The translations under genes were made by a program, and so were the position numbers. Source: JAIVGV01 sp035295985 (GTDB lineage Bacteria > Acidobacteriota > Blastocatellia > Pyrinomonadales > Pyrinomonadaceae). From it: a stretch of DNA of 33,571 nt. This document shows positions 8,811 to 16,730 of the stretch, in pieces; positions within the stretch are counted from its first letter, which is position 1, and the number at the start of each line of letters is the position of its first letter. The notes under the pieces are model-generated. The model saw only the letters and a program-made list of their open reading frames with translations. It ran no database searches and was not told the DNA's origin. The stretch is taken from NCBI GenBank assembly GCA_035295985.1, contig DATHBT010000072.1, positions 1 through 33,571 of the forward strand, given 5' to 3'.

Positions 8811-11800
8811 TCACCTCTCAACTGCATTCCCGATTGGCCGGCAGTGAACGCGCTCGCGCGGGAGGGCGCGCCACGCCTGCTCAGCGCCATTCGCCCTGGA
8901 GGGTGAAGGCGACCAGTAGTAAGGCGACTGCCACTGCTGTTGTCGCCAGAGTTCGACCTGCGCGGCGCGCAAGGCCGCCGCCGGTCGCTGCCCGTCACGC
9001 AGCATCCCCCTGTAAAATTTCTGCATCAGCTCGCTCGTCGCACGGTCGCTCACGCTCCACAGGCTCACCACCACGCGCGCCGCCCCCGCGTACATGAAGC
9101 CGCGCGTCAGCCCCACCAGCCCCTCGCCTTTAACTTCCTTGCCCAGCCCCGTCTGACAGGCCGAGAGCACCACGAGTTCCGCCGGCAGGCGCAGGTTGTA
9201 GATTTCGTTTACGCGCAGGAACCCGTCCTGCTTCCGCCCCTGTTCGTCCACGAGCGACAGGACGAGAGCGGACAAACTCGGGCGCTGGCTGTCGAAGTAG
9301 CCGTGCGTGGCGAAATGCACGTAGCGGTAACGCCCCAACTCCGGGGAGGTCGCGGTCGCGAGGTTCGCCTTGAAGCCGACGGATTTCATGCTGGCCTGCG
9401 CGGGCGCGACGGCGAGTATCTGATCGGCCTCGCGCAGGGTGAACGGCAGACGCCGGACGGCGAGCGTGCCCGCCGGGCCGTCGGACAGATGTTCGAGCAG
9501 GCGCGTGCTCGCGACTTCCGCGTAAGCTTTCTGGCCGATGGCCGGTGGCTGGTTGCGTGCCGACTTCACGCGCTCGTCGCCGGTCTGGAAGACCGGGTCG
9601 GCCAGCACCGCGATGCCGTTCGGCGCGGGCTTGCGTCCCGAGAGTTCACGGCGCTGCACGGCGAGGGTCGAGGCCGAGGGCAGGCTGATCACTTCGTGCG
9701 CGACGATGAGCGGCGGGCTGACTCTCGCGAGTTGTGCATTTTGATCGCCGTTAGCGGTCTGGCGATTGACCGCCGGCTCAGGCAGCATCGCAAAGGGGAT
9801 GTACTGCAAAGCCCCGTCTGCCACGATCACCAGTCGCTTCGTGCCCATCTCGGAGGCGACGGGGGCGAGCACCATCCGGCTCAACTCGTCTGCCGCTTGC
9901 GGCAGACGCGCTTCGGCCTGCGCGATCCGCGCGCGCCGTTGTTCGACGCCCTCGCCCTTCTGCGGCGCGCGGCTACGCGCCGTCAGCAATTCGTAAACTT
10001 CCCGCGCCGCTCTCTCCACCTCCGCGTGCTTCGGGAGCTCGCGGCTCGTCACCGTGCTGTTCGTGACCGCCCACACGTAGCTGCGCTCTTCGCCCAGCGC
10101 GTATTCCAGCAGCAGCGTGTCCGCGTCGAGGACTTGCTGCTGAATCTCTTTCAGCTTGAGCGGCGGCGGCTGCACCAGCGCGGCGTAGCGCGGGCTGCTC
10201 CTGCGTATCTCGCCCTGCACGCGCTGGTACTCGACTTCCAGTCGATTGATCTCGCGGTTCAGCGCGGCGACCTGCTCCGGGGTGTTGCGCTGCGTCAGGC
10301 GTTGCGCCTTGGCGCCGAGCTGCCGCGACAGCTCGCGCTCGCGCGCCACGAGCGCAGGGTCAGCCCCCTGCCGGATGTCAACACGGGCTTCGGTTAGCAA
10401 CTCCAACAGGTTTCGCGCGCGCGCGCGTTCGCTGACTTCGAGCGCGGCGATGTCGTGCCCTTCCGTGGGTTTCGTCCGGTGCAGCCCCATCAACAGGTCT
10501 ATGTAGAACTGGTAGGCGTCCTGCCGCGACGCGAGGTAGGTGGCACGCATCTGGCCGCCGGTGACGCGGGCGCGCACCTGCTCGACGGATTCGAGCGCCG
10601 CCTCGATCTGTTTGCGCGCTTCGGAGAGGTTGCCGAGGCTGCTCTCCGCGCGCGCGATGCCTTCGAGGACGATGCCGACGCTGTTCAGATCGCCGACGCC
10701 CTGAAACATCGGGAGCGCGCGTCTGTAGTGTTCCAGCGCTTTGTCGGGCTGGTTCAGGAGGTTGTAAACGTAGCCGAGGTTGCTGAGGGAGATGGCCTCG
10801 CGGCGGACGTTGCCCGTGGCGTTTTGCAGCGGGAGCGCCTGCTGGTGAAACTCCAGCGCTTTCTCCGGTTGGCCCGACGTGGCGTAGGCGACGCCGATGC
10901 GGTCGAGCGTGTCGGCCTCGCGCCCGCGGTTGCCGAGTTCGCGCTGCATCTTGAGCGCCTGATTGTAGTAGTCGAGCGCCTGCTGCCAGTCGCCCAGCTT
11001 ATAGTGCGAGTTGCCCATGTTGCTGAGCGACACGGACTCGCGATCCTTATCTTCGAGGGCGCGATATAGGAGCAGCGACTCTTGGAGATAACGCAAACCC
11101 TCCTGCGGCTCGCCGAGCACGTTGTAGGTGACGCCGATGTTCTGGAGCGCCAAAGCCTCCAGCCGCCGGACGCCGAGCGACTTGTGGATGGCGAGCGCCT
11201 GCTGAAAGTGGTCGAGCGCCTGCGGCCAATCGGCGACGTTGTAGTAGACCGTCCCGATGTTTGCGACCGCCGAGGCTTCCGCCGAGCGGTTGCCGCTTTC
11301 TCTGGCGAGAGCGCCCGCGCGGTTGAAGTGCTCCAGCGCCTCCTTCACGTCCCCCAGCAGGTCGCGCATCCCGCCGAGAAAAGTTTCGGCGGCGGCTTCC
11401 AGCCTTCGATCTTCGAGCGAGCGCGCCAGCGCGACGACCTGGCTGCCGGATTCCAGACCCCGGCGCGGTTCGTTCAACTGCCCGTAGGCGAAGCTGATGG
11501 ACAGGAGCGCGAGCGCCTGCCTGTAAGTGTCCCCGGCGGCTTGATACATCGGCAGCGCCTGTTCAAATTTTCCAATGGCCGCGCGCCGGTCGGCGGCGGC
11601 GGAACTCCCGCGCAGTTTTCGTCCCTGCTCGAACAGCCTCTCGGCGGCGACGTGCTGCCGGTCGGTCGGCGTCGCCTCCCGCAGGACGAAGGGCTTGATC
11701 TCGTAGCGGCCGGTCGGGGCTTTGCTGCTCGGCGCGCGCACCTCGACGCGGTAATCGCCCGCGACTTCGGCGACGACGAGGATCGGCTCCGGGCCCCAGA

Positions 11801-12212
11801 GGTCGTTCGGGCTGTCGAAGACGGCGAGCTGCTGATTGTCGGGCGCGAACAGCGCCACTTCCAAGTCAACGCCTTTTTGTTCGACGAGCGCGTGCAGGAA
11901 TTGCCCCGCCGCGAGGTTGACGAGGTAGGGGTGAGACTCGCCGCCTTTCAGCTCGCGCTCGACCGGAGAAAGGGCGGGCGGATTGTTCGCGTCTTGTCGA
12001 AGGAATTCTTCTGTCGCGCCATGAGGGCGTGAGATGCCCATCGGCGAACTCACGCGGGCAGGGGAAGATTGTCCCGGTGGCAACAGCGGGCCGCTGATGA
12101 TGAGTGAGAAGAGCACGGCGACGACATTGATCGCCGGTGACTTTCGGCAAGCAGCCGCCTTGGTTGAAAATCGCGTCGGGCGTCGCGAGCGACCGAATAG
12201 ATGCTCTCTCAT
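8811..12212 (-). CDS. Exported TPR-CHAT protein, caspase-like protease, frameshifted near its C-terminus
   Basis: The start ATG at 12212 (MREHLFGR) has AAGGTGAG upstream; the frame as read gives 1133 residues. The N-terminus has a signal-anchor or signal peptide (INVVAVLFSLIISGPLL). A beta-sandwich resembling a PPC domain follows at about residues 90-170 (HPYLVNLAAGQFLHALV, GDYRVEVRAP). About nine 40-residue TPRs cover roughly 190-560 (for example LGDWQQALDYYNQAL), then a coiled region, then a CHAT domain at about 800-1115. The catalytic dyad is H970 (HFATHGYF) and C1019 (LSACQTGLG). After QSPYYW (W1100) the frame reads unrelated sequence to 8811. Shifting frame by one at 8910-8912 gives AFTLQGEWR and a stop at 8881-8883, the usual CHAT ending. 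So one base has been lost, or there is a sequencing error. CHAT proteases cleave protein substrates; the substrate here is unknown. Confidence 0.93.
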   Translation of the reverse strand: MREHLFGRSRRPTRFSTKAAACRKSPAINVVAVLFSLIISGPLLPPGQSSPARVSSPMGISRPHGATEEFLRQDANNPPALSPVERELKGGESHPYLVNLAAGQFLHALVEQKGVDLEVALFAPDNQQLAVFDSPNDLWGPEPILVVAEVAGDYRVEVRAPSSKAPTGRYEIKPFVLREATPTDRQHVAAERLFEQGRKLRGSSAAADRRAAIGKFEQALPMYQAAGDTYRQALALLSISFAYGQLNEPRRGLESGSQVVALARSLEDRRLEAAAETFLGGMRDLLGDVKEALEHFNRAGALARESGNRSAEASAVANIGTVYYNVADWPQALDHFQQALAIHKSLGVRRLEALALQNIGVTYNVLGEPQEGLRYLQESLLLYRALEDKDRESVSLSNMGNSHYKLGDWQQALDYYNQALKMQRELGNRGREADTLDRIGVAYATSGQPEKALEFHQQALPLQNATGNVRREAISLSNLGYVYNLLNQPDKALEHYRRALPMFQGVGDLNSVGIVLEGIARAESSLGNLSEARKQIEAALESVEQVRARVTGGQMRATYLASRQDAYQFYIDLLMGLHRTKPTEGHDIAALEVSERARARNLLELLTEARVDIRQGADPALVARERELSRQLGAKAQRLTQRNTPEQVAALNREINRLEVEYQRVQGEIRRSSPRYAALVQPPPLKLKEIQQQVLDADTLLLEYALGEERSYVWAVTNSTVTSRELPKHAEVERAAREVYELLTARSRAPQKGEGVEQRRARIAQAEARLPQAADELSRMVLAPVASEMGTKRLVIVADGALQYIPFAMLPEPAVNRQTANGDQNAQLARVSPPLIVAHEVISLPSASTLAVQRRELSGRKPAPNGIAVLADPVFQTGDERVKSARNQPPAIGQKAYAEVASTRLLEHLSDGPAGTLAVRRLPFTLREADQILAVAPAQASMKSVGFKANLATATSPELGRYRYVHFATHGYFDSQRPSLSALVLSLVDEQGRKQDGFLRVNEIYNLRLPAELVVLSACQTGLGKEVKGEGLVGLTRGFMYAGAARVVVSLWSVSDRATSELMQKFYRGMLRDGQRPAAALRAAQVELWRQQQWQSPYYWSPSPSRANGAEQAWRALPRERVHCRPIGNAVER

Positions 12213-12250
12213 AAACTCACCTTCGGGCGAGGGCCAATCGGCTGATTGAT

Positions 12251-12283
12251 GGCGCATCAGACGCGCCGCGCGTCTGATGCGCC
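12251..12283. repeat. Perfect 15-bp palindrome between the 122-residue gene and the CHAT gene
   Basis: GGCGCATCAGACGCG (12251-12265) and its exact complement (12269-12283) are separated by three bases. It lies 75 bases after the 122-residue gene and 38 bases before the CHAT start. There is no adjacent T-run. It could be a transcript hairpin ending or protecting the upstream message, or an operator for the CHAT gene. Confidence 0.75.
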
Positions 12284-12357
12284 CTTGAAGGACGTTTGCT
12301 TCCGCGGCCTTGTCCTTACACTCACTTGGCAGAGTTGGAAGTCATGCGGCCATGATC

Positions 12358-12726
12358 TCAGTACGCGGAGTGCTCGCCTTCCGCGTCGCCCTCCTTGCCT
12401 TCCGCGCCCTCCGCGTCGTCCTCCTCGTCCTCGCCCACTCCGGCCTCCCACGTACCGGATTCTTGCTCGATGTTGGGTTTATTGTTGGACCAAGTCCCTC
12501 TCAGCAACCCAAACTGATTGTCAATGGTCAAACGCCATTCCCACTCCTGATCGGGGAAGGTGAAGTTAAAAATGATCGGGGCGGACAAGGAAGAACTCGA
12601 GGCCAGCACCCGACTGTTCGGCTGGGGGCTTTTGAAGTCCCAGCCGTACTCGAGGGGCACAAGGAGACAGCCAAACAATTTACTTCTCTCGTTACCCCCT
12701 TGCACGCTGCGAATAACCCAAGGCAT
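12358..12726 (-). CDS. Hypothetical protein, 122 residues, with acidic low-complexity tail
   Basis: I do not recognise this protein. Support for a real gene is the ATG at 12726 with GGAGGTG five bases upstream, and its place between two same-strand genes. Residues 1-90 have a beta-rich look (APIIFNFTFPDQEWEWRL, NQFGLLRGTWSNNKPN). Residues 94-120 are almost all E, D, G and A, suggesting a disordered acidic tail. The coding sequence is visibly less GC-rich than its neighbours, which may mean a recent arrival. There is no signal peptide or membrane segment. Because it precedes the CHAT protease, it could be a regulator or substrate, but nothing in the sequence proves that. Confidence 0.65.
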   Translation of the reverse strand: MPWVIRSVQGGNERSKLFGCLLVPLEYGWDFKSPQPNSRVLASSSSLSAPIIFNFTFPDQEWEWRLTIDNQFGLLRGTWSNNKPNIEQESGTWEAGVGEDEEDDAEGAEGKEGDAEGEHSAY

Positions 12727-12995
12727 TACACACCTCCATCGCTGTTGTCTCTCGTTTATGTCACGCCCGCCAGATGATTCGCGCCGGTATACTTAATCGA
12801 ATCAGGGCGACAAATCATTGGCGAACACGGTGCGGTCGGGACGCGACTTCTTAATCGGCCCTCCCGCGCTTGCGGCCCTTGCTGGAAAATGGCTCGATCC
12901 TCATCCGCGCCTTCCGCCTCTTCACGCAACTCAAACACTGACGAAATGTGCCGGCCGCCGCAGGTCGGAAGGGCACGGATGATCGCCCGCGAGCT

Positions 12996-14927
12996 TCAAT
13001 GATGTTGCAGCCTGACGACGTGCGCCAGTATGCCGCCCTTCGCGCGCACGCTCGTCTCGCGCCGCGCCTCGTCTTTCTCGACGGAAGGCTGGGCGGCCGA
13101 ATGAGTCCTGAGAAATTCGCGCACGGCGCGCGCCTGCCCGGCGTCGGTGATCATGCCGCGGTCTTCGGGGTTGACGAAACGCTTCAGCGCCTCCAACTCC
13201 GGCTGGCTCTCCGCCGCCCAGACGAGCCAGATCAATTCCGTGCCTTCTTCCTCGTCAAACCGGAACCAGCCTTGACCCGGAATCTGTATTTCCTGATCCG
13301 GCGTCAGGCGCGCCGCGCCGCCGTTGGCGTTCGGGGAAGGGAACATCACGTTGAAAGACGCGTCAGCGCCCTCCGCCGCCGGCCTTTCGTTCAGGATGTA
13401 CAGGTAGCCCTCCTGCGGGCTGCTGACGTAGAGACGCACGCGATAGTCTCTCTCGAAGTTGATCTCGCCGCCGAGTTTGAAAGGCTGCTGGTACGGTTTG
13501 TCATCGCGGTACTTCTGCACCAGCAGCGAGTAATTCAAAGCGCGCTCGGTCGGCGCCGTGGCGGCGGCGTGCGGCGTGGCGGCAGGCGCGGCGGGCTGCC
13601 GGTCGCGGAGCGCTAACATTCCGGCGGCCAGCAGGAGCAGGACGACGACGGCCACGAGGAGCAGGGCGTGCTTCTTGCCTCGCGGGTGGCCGGGTTGCGA
13701 CGGCTGCGACGGCTCGCGCGCGGCGGGGCTGAGCCGCGTGACCGTCTCGGACTCGGTCGGCTCGGCGGGCAGCAGGGCGGTCGGTTGGTCGAGCGCGGTG
13801 GCGGGGCGTTCCTGTTCCGGCTGAAGCTTTAGTTGTTGCCGCAGGCTCTCCAACTCAAGCGCCATCTCGCCGACGTTTCCGTAACGCTCCGCGCGATCTT
13901 TACGCAGCGCCTTCGACACGATCCGCTCAAGCTCGGCGGGCACGTAGCCCGCCACAAGTGACAGGGCGGGCGGCTCGCGGTCGAGGATTGCGACGAGCAC
14001 GTCGCTCGGAGTCGCGCCGTCGAACGGCACCCGCGCGGCGCACATCTCGTAGAGCACGACGCCGAGACTCCAGATGTCCGTCCCCGCGTCCAGCGTCTGC
14101 CCGCGCGACTGTTCGGGCGACATGTATCTGGCCGTCCCGATGACCAGGCCCGCCTGCGTCTTGAACAGGCGCTCGGTCGCCGCCTCGGAACCCGCCGCGG
14201 GGTGCTCGTGCGAGGTGAACTTCGCGATCCCGAAGTCGAGCACCTTCACGTAGCCGTCGCGCCGGATCATAATGTTTTCGGGCTTGATGTCGCGGTGCAC
14301 GATCCCGGCCTCGTGCGCGGCAGAGAGGGCGGAAGCCGTCTGGATGGCGATGTTGAGTATCTCGTCAACTTTCATCCGCCCGGCCTTCAGGCGCTGGCGC
14401 AGCGTCACGCCGTCAATGAACTCGGTGGCGATGAAGTGGAGTGAGTCTGTGTGCCCGATCTCGTGGATGGTCAGGATGTTCGGGTGGTTCAGTTTCGAGA
14501 CGGTGCGGGCTTCGCGCTCGAAGCGGCGTAGGCGGTCTTGCTCGCCGGCGAGCCTGGCCGGGAGTAGTTTGAGCGCGACCGGGCGGTCGAGCGCGGTGTC
14601 GCGCGCGAGATAGACCTCACCCATCCCGCCCGCGCCGAGCAGCGACTCGACCTCGTACCGGCCGATGCTCTCTCCGGCGGCGAGCGTGTCCTTGTCTTCG
14701 GCGGGAGCGTCTTCGTCGTCGGCGAAGAGCCGCGCCGCCACGTCCAGCGCCGGCGCCTCGATGAAGTCGCCGGTCTGCCCGTGCGCGATGAGCAGCGCCT
14801 CGACCTCGCCGCGCAGCTCTTCATCGTCCGGGCACGTTGCGCAGAGGAACGCCGCGCGCGCCGCCGGCGCGTGATCCAGCGCGGTGTCGAACAGGCTGTC
14901 TATTTGTTGCCAGCGCTCGGGGTTCAT
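12996..14927 (-). CDS. Membrane serine/threonine protein kinase with extracytoplasmic DUF4384 domain
   Basis: The protein has 643 residues. Residues 1-65 form the short helical N-terminal segment (MNPERWQQIDSLFDTAL) common to acidobacterial-type kinases. The Hanks-type kinase domain spans about 91-360 and has all key parts: glycine loop GAGGMG (98-103), K120, catalytic HRD (211-213) with N218, DFG (231-233) and SPE (270-272), so it should be active. A proline-rich linker leads to one transmembrane helix at about 419-439. Outside the membrane, residues 465-575 form a DUF4384 domain (YRVRLYVSSPQEGYLYILNE). The likely role is sensing an envelope signal and phosphorylating cytoplasmic targets. 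It shares the DUF4384 module with the exported protein at 7832-8806. The start matches homologues, although no clear ribosome binding site is visible. Confidence 0.94.
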   Translation of the reverse strand: MNPERWQQIDSLFDTALDHAPAARAAFLCATCPDDEELRGEVEALLIAHGQTGDFIEAPALDVAARLFADDEDAPAEDKDTLAAGESIGRYEVESLLGAGGMGEVYLARDTALDRPVALKLLPARLAGEQDRLRRFEREARTVSKLNHPNILTIHEIGHTDSLHFIATEFIDGVTLRQRLKAGRMKVDEILNIAIQTASALSAAHEAGIVHRDIKPENIMIRRDGYVKVLDFGIAKFTSHEHPAAGSEAATERLFKTQAGLVIGTARYMSPEQSRGQTLDAGTDIWSLGVVLYEMCAARVPFDGATPSDVLVAILDREPPALSLVAGYVPAELERIVSKALRKDRAERYGNVGEMALELESLRQQLKLQPEQERPATALDQPTALLPAEPTESETVTRLSPAAREPSQPSQPGHPRGKKHALLLVAVVVLLLLAAGMLALRDRQPAAPAATPHAAATAPTERALNYSLLVQKYRDDKPYQQPFKLGGEINFERDYRVRLYVSSPQEGYLYILNERPAAEGADASFNVMFPSPNANGGAARLTPDQEIQIPGQGWFRFDEEEGTELIWLVWAAESQPELEALKRFVNPEDRGMITDAGQARAVREFLRTHSAAQPSVEKDEARRETSVRAKGGILAHVVRLQHH

Positions 14928-15029
14928 AAAAGACGTGATGGGCGGCCGGGCCGGACGGGCTGATCCCTCATCTGCTTCGTTCTCTCACTTTGTCAGGCGG
15001 ATGAGGCGGCTGAAAGCTATCATCAAACC

Positions 15030-15311
15030 GGCAAAATTTTTGCCCGGTGGAGCTTTGCCTAACAGAACCGCTTGACGGGCGTTCTGTTGCGCAGGAAATT
15101 GTTCTGTTGGGCAAAATTTTGGGCGGAGGACGCCGTTGGCTGGCACGGGACGAAGCCTTTCTGAGTTGACGGGGCGGGGAGGTAGACCGCTTGGAAGTTT
15201 CGGGCAGGACTATACTCTATGCGCAAGGGGTCGTCCGTGCGGCAACACACATAGCGAGGACTTGTTGGGCAAGATCACGTTCCGTTGGGCAAAAGGCTTT
15301 CGTTAGGCAAA
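15030..15311. repeat. GTTGGGCAA repeat clusters with 20-base spacing in the kinase/sigma spacer
   Basis: The 400-base spacer 14928-15327 holds no gene that I can support. It does hold copies of a short motif, consensus GTTGGGCAA, at about 15085 (GTTGCGCAG), 15105, 15264, 15284 and 15302 (GTTAGGCAA). Copies within each cluster are 18-20 bases apart. A further copy at 15054-15068 (TTGCCTAACAGAAC) lies in the opposite orientation and pairs with the 15081 copy. At 15030-15051 a palindrome GGCAAAATTTTTGCC is followed by CGGTGGA. The two-helical-turn spacing suggests a protein-binding array. Confidence 0.6.
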
Positions 15312-15327
15312 GCCGCCCGGTGGCCCG

Positions 15328-15900
15328 TCACGGCTTTGAGAGTTCGCGGTAGAGCCACGCCTTCGCCTTCGCCCACTCGCGCATGACGGTGACGGGCGCG
15401 ACCCCCAGGACTTCCGCCGTCTCTTCCACGCTCAGGCCGCCGAAGAACTTCAACTCCACGATGCGGCATTTCCGCTCGTCAATGGCGGCGAGTTTGTTGA
15501 GAGCCTCGTCCAGGGCGAGCAGATCGGGGTCTTGCCGCGCCTGCGCGACGCTGCCCGCCTCGCCGAGCGTGACGCGGAGCGCGCCGCCGTCGCGCTTCGG
15601 CAGCGGGCGGCGGCGCGCGAAGTCCACGAGGATGCGCCGCATCATCTGCGCGGAGACGGCGTAGAAGTGTGAGCGGTTCTGCCAGCGCACGTTCTTCCAG
15701 TCCACCAGCCGCAGGTAAGCCTCGTTGACGAGCGCGGTCGTTTGCAGCGTGTGGCCGGGGCGCTCACGGCTGATGTAGCGCCGGGCGAGCCGCCGCAGCT
15801 CTTCATAGACGAGTGGCATCAGACGCTCCAAAGCGGCCTCGTCCCCGTCGCTCCACGCGACGAGTAGTTGCGTCACTTCATGCGTCGGGGGCGTCGCCAT
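15328..15900 (-). CDS. ECF-type RNA polymerase sigma factor (Sigma70_ECF/TIGR02999 group)
   Basis: The 190-residue protein starting MATPPTHEVTQLL is an ECF sigma factor. Region 2 contains LMPLVYEELRRLARRY followed by the group-specific RERPGHTLQTTALVNEAYLR, and a region 4 helix-turn-helix appears at about 140-185 (ELKFFGGLSVEETAEVLGVA). These features are typical of the Sigma70_ECF/TIGR02999 family, which is widespread in Acidobacteriota and Planctomycetota and frequently occurs with protein kinases. Here the next gene on the strand is a Hanks-type kinase. I chose the ATG at 15900 by homology. An in-frame ATG at 15960 would add 20 residues that do not look conserved. No cognate transmembrane anti-sigma factor is adjacent. 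Confidence 0.93.
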   Translation of the reverse strand: MATPPTHEVTQLLVAWSDGDEAALERLMPLVYEELRRLARRYISRERPGHTLQTTALVNEAYLRLVDWKNVRWQNRSHFYAVSAQMMRRILVDFARRRPLPKRDGGALRVTLGEAGSVAQARQDPDLLALDEALNKLAAIDERKCRIVELKFFGGLSVEETAEVLGVAPVTVMREWAKAKAWLYRELSKP

Positions 15901-16076
15901 ACGTATTGCGGGATGGCATGCGAGGTAGGTGTTTACGACTAACGGACGAGCCGGTAACATACCACACCCGCCGGAAACCGCCCAAAGATTTGTTGAAAGA
16001 TTCGAGCGGTATTCTCGCGCGCGTGATAGGTTTTGCGCCCCGCTTCCGCCTTCGTAAGTGAGGGAGGTGGATTGCG

Positions 16077-16358
16077 ATGCTGTGCCGCGAGTTTGAAGAC
16101 GGGTTGAGCGATCACCTCGACGGGACGTTGCCGCCGGACGCCGGGCGGAGTTGCGCGGCGCACGCGCTTCGATGCGCCGCGTGCCGTGACCTGTTGGGCG
16201 CGATTAAGGCGACGCTGCGAGCCTGCCGCGCCAGCGCGCCGCCCGCGCCTTCGCGCGACCTCGAAGCCCGCATCCTGCAACAAACGCCGGGACGCATTCT
16301 TCAGTTTAACGCGCGCGACCTTTCGACCGCCGCGCGATTCAGAGCGCCCCCGCGTTGA
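16077..16358 (+). CDS. Small putative zinc-finger (zf-HC2-like) protein
   Basis: The 93-residue protein has a strong GGGAGGTGG upstream of its ATG. Its first 45 residues read as the N-terminal zinc-binding segment of anti-sigma factors: a cysteine at 3, then CAAHALRCAACRDLL, which gives the H-x3-C-x2-C pattern. There is no transmembrane helix, and the rest is basic. It diverges from the ECF sigma gene at 15900 with a 176-base spacer. It could be a soluble anti-sigma factor for that sigma, or a protein cut short by the mobile-element debris that follows immediately. Assignment to zf-HC2 rests on the small motif alone. Confidence 0.65.
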   Translation: MLCREFEDGLSDHLDGTLPPDAGRSCAAHALRCAACRDLLGAIKATLRACRASAPPAPSRDLEARILQQTPGRILQFNARDLSTAARFRAPPR

Positions 16359-16453
16359 AGGCGGCGCCCTGACGGACATTGGCTGTCTCAAAACTCATTC
16401 TTACGGCGCGCGGGCGAGGGACGCGAGTAACGTTCCATGTCGTTATTGTGATC

Positions 16454-16675
16454 GCCCGTCGATCCCACGGCCGGGTGGAGCGGGCCTGTGGTCAGGCGCG
16501 GCAACTCCACGCCGAGCGCGGCATGGCCGAGGGTCGAGTAGGGCGGGGCGCGCAGGTCAGTGCCGAGCAAGCGGAGCACAGAGGAGATGAACCCCTGCGC
16601 CGCGCGCAAGGGCAGGCCGGAGACTTCTCTCACCGCCAGTGCGCAGGCTCTACAATCGCAAGCTGCGGGCGCCGT
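16454..16675 (-). pseudogene. Decayed IS5-type DDE transposase fragment
   Basis: The minus frame at 16454-16645 reads CALAVREVSGLPLRAAQGF, then SSVLRLLGTDLRAPPYSTL, then LPRLTTGPLHPAVGSTG. This follows the well-known pattern of IS5-group transposases: LPLRQT.GF..SLL.L.GLD, PD.TTLSRR and GPLHLVVDSTG. The DDE aspartate of VDSTG has become glycine. A piece before it, in another frame at 16649-16675 (RRPQLAIVE), resembles the preceding LAI block. The homology stops at the GSTG. So this is a frameshifted internal remnant with no intact ends seen. It fills most of the 372-base gap 16359-16730. The end of that gap (about 16704-16728) also has a GCTAACGGCTAAGAGCTATT repeat stretch. Confidence 0.65.
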
Positions 16676-16730
16676 ATGCCTCGGCTTGCGTCTTAACTTT
16701 GCATAGGGGCTAACGGCTAAGAGCTATTCC

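Noticed and set aside
8940..10397. 485-codon plus-strand frame opposite the CHAT domain
   Set aside because: The minus strand encodes a clear CHAT domain with catalytic His and Cys; the plus frame has only arginine-rich and valine-rich shadow sequence.
15085..15311. Repeat clusters considered as a CRISPR array
   Set aside because: Repeat units are only 9-12 bases with 20-base periods, there are no proper spacers, and no cas genes lie in the window.
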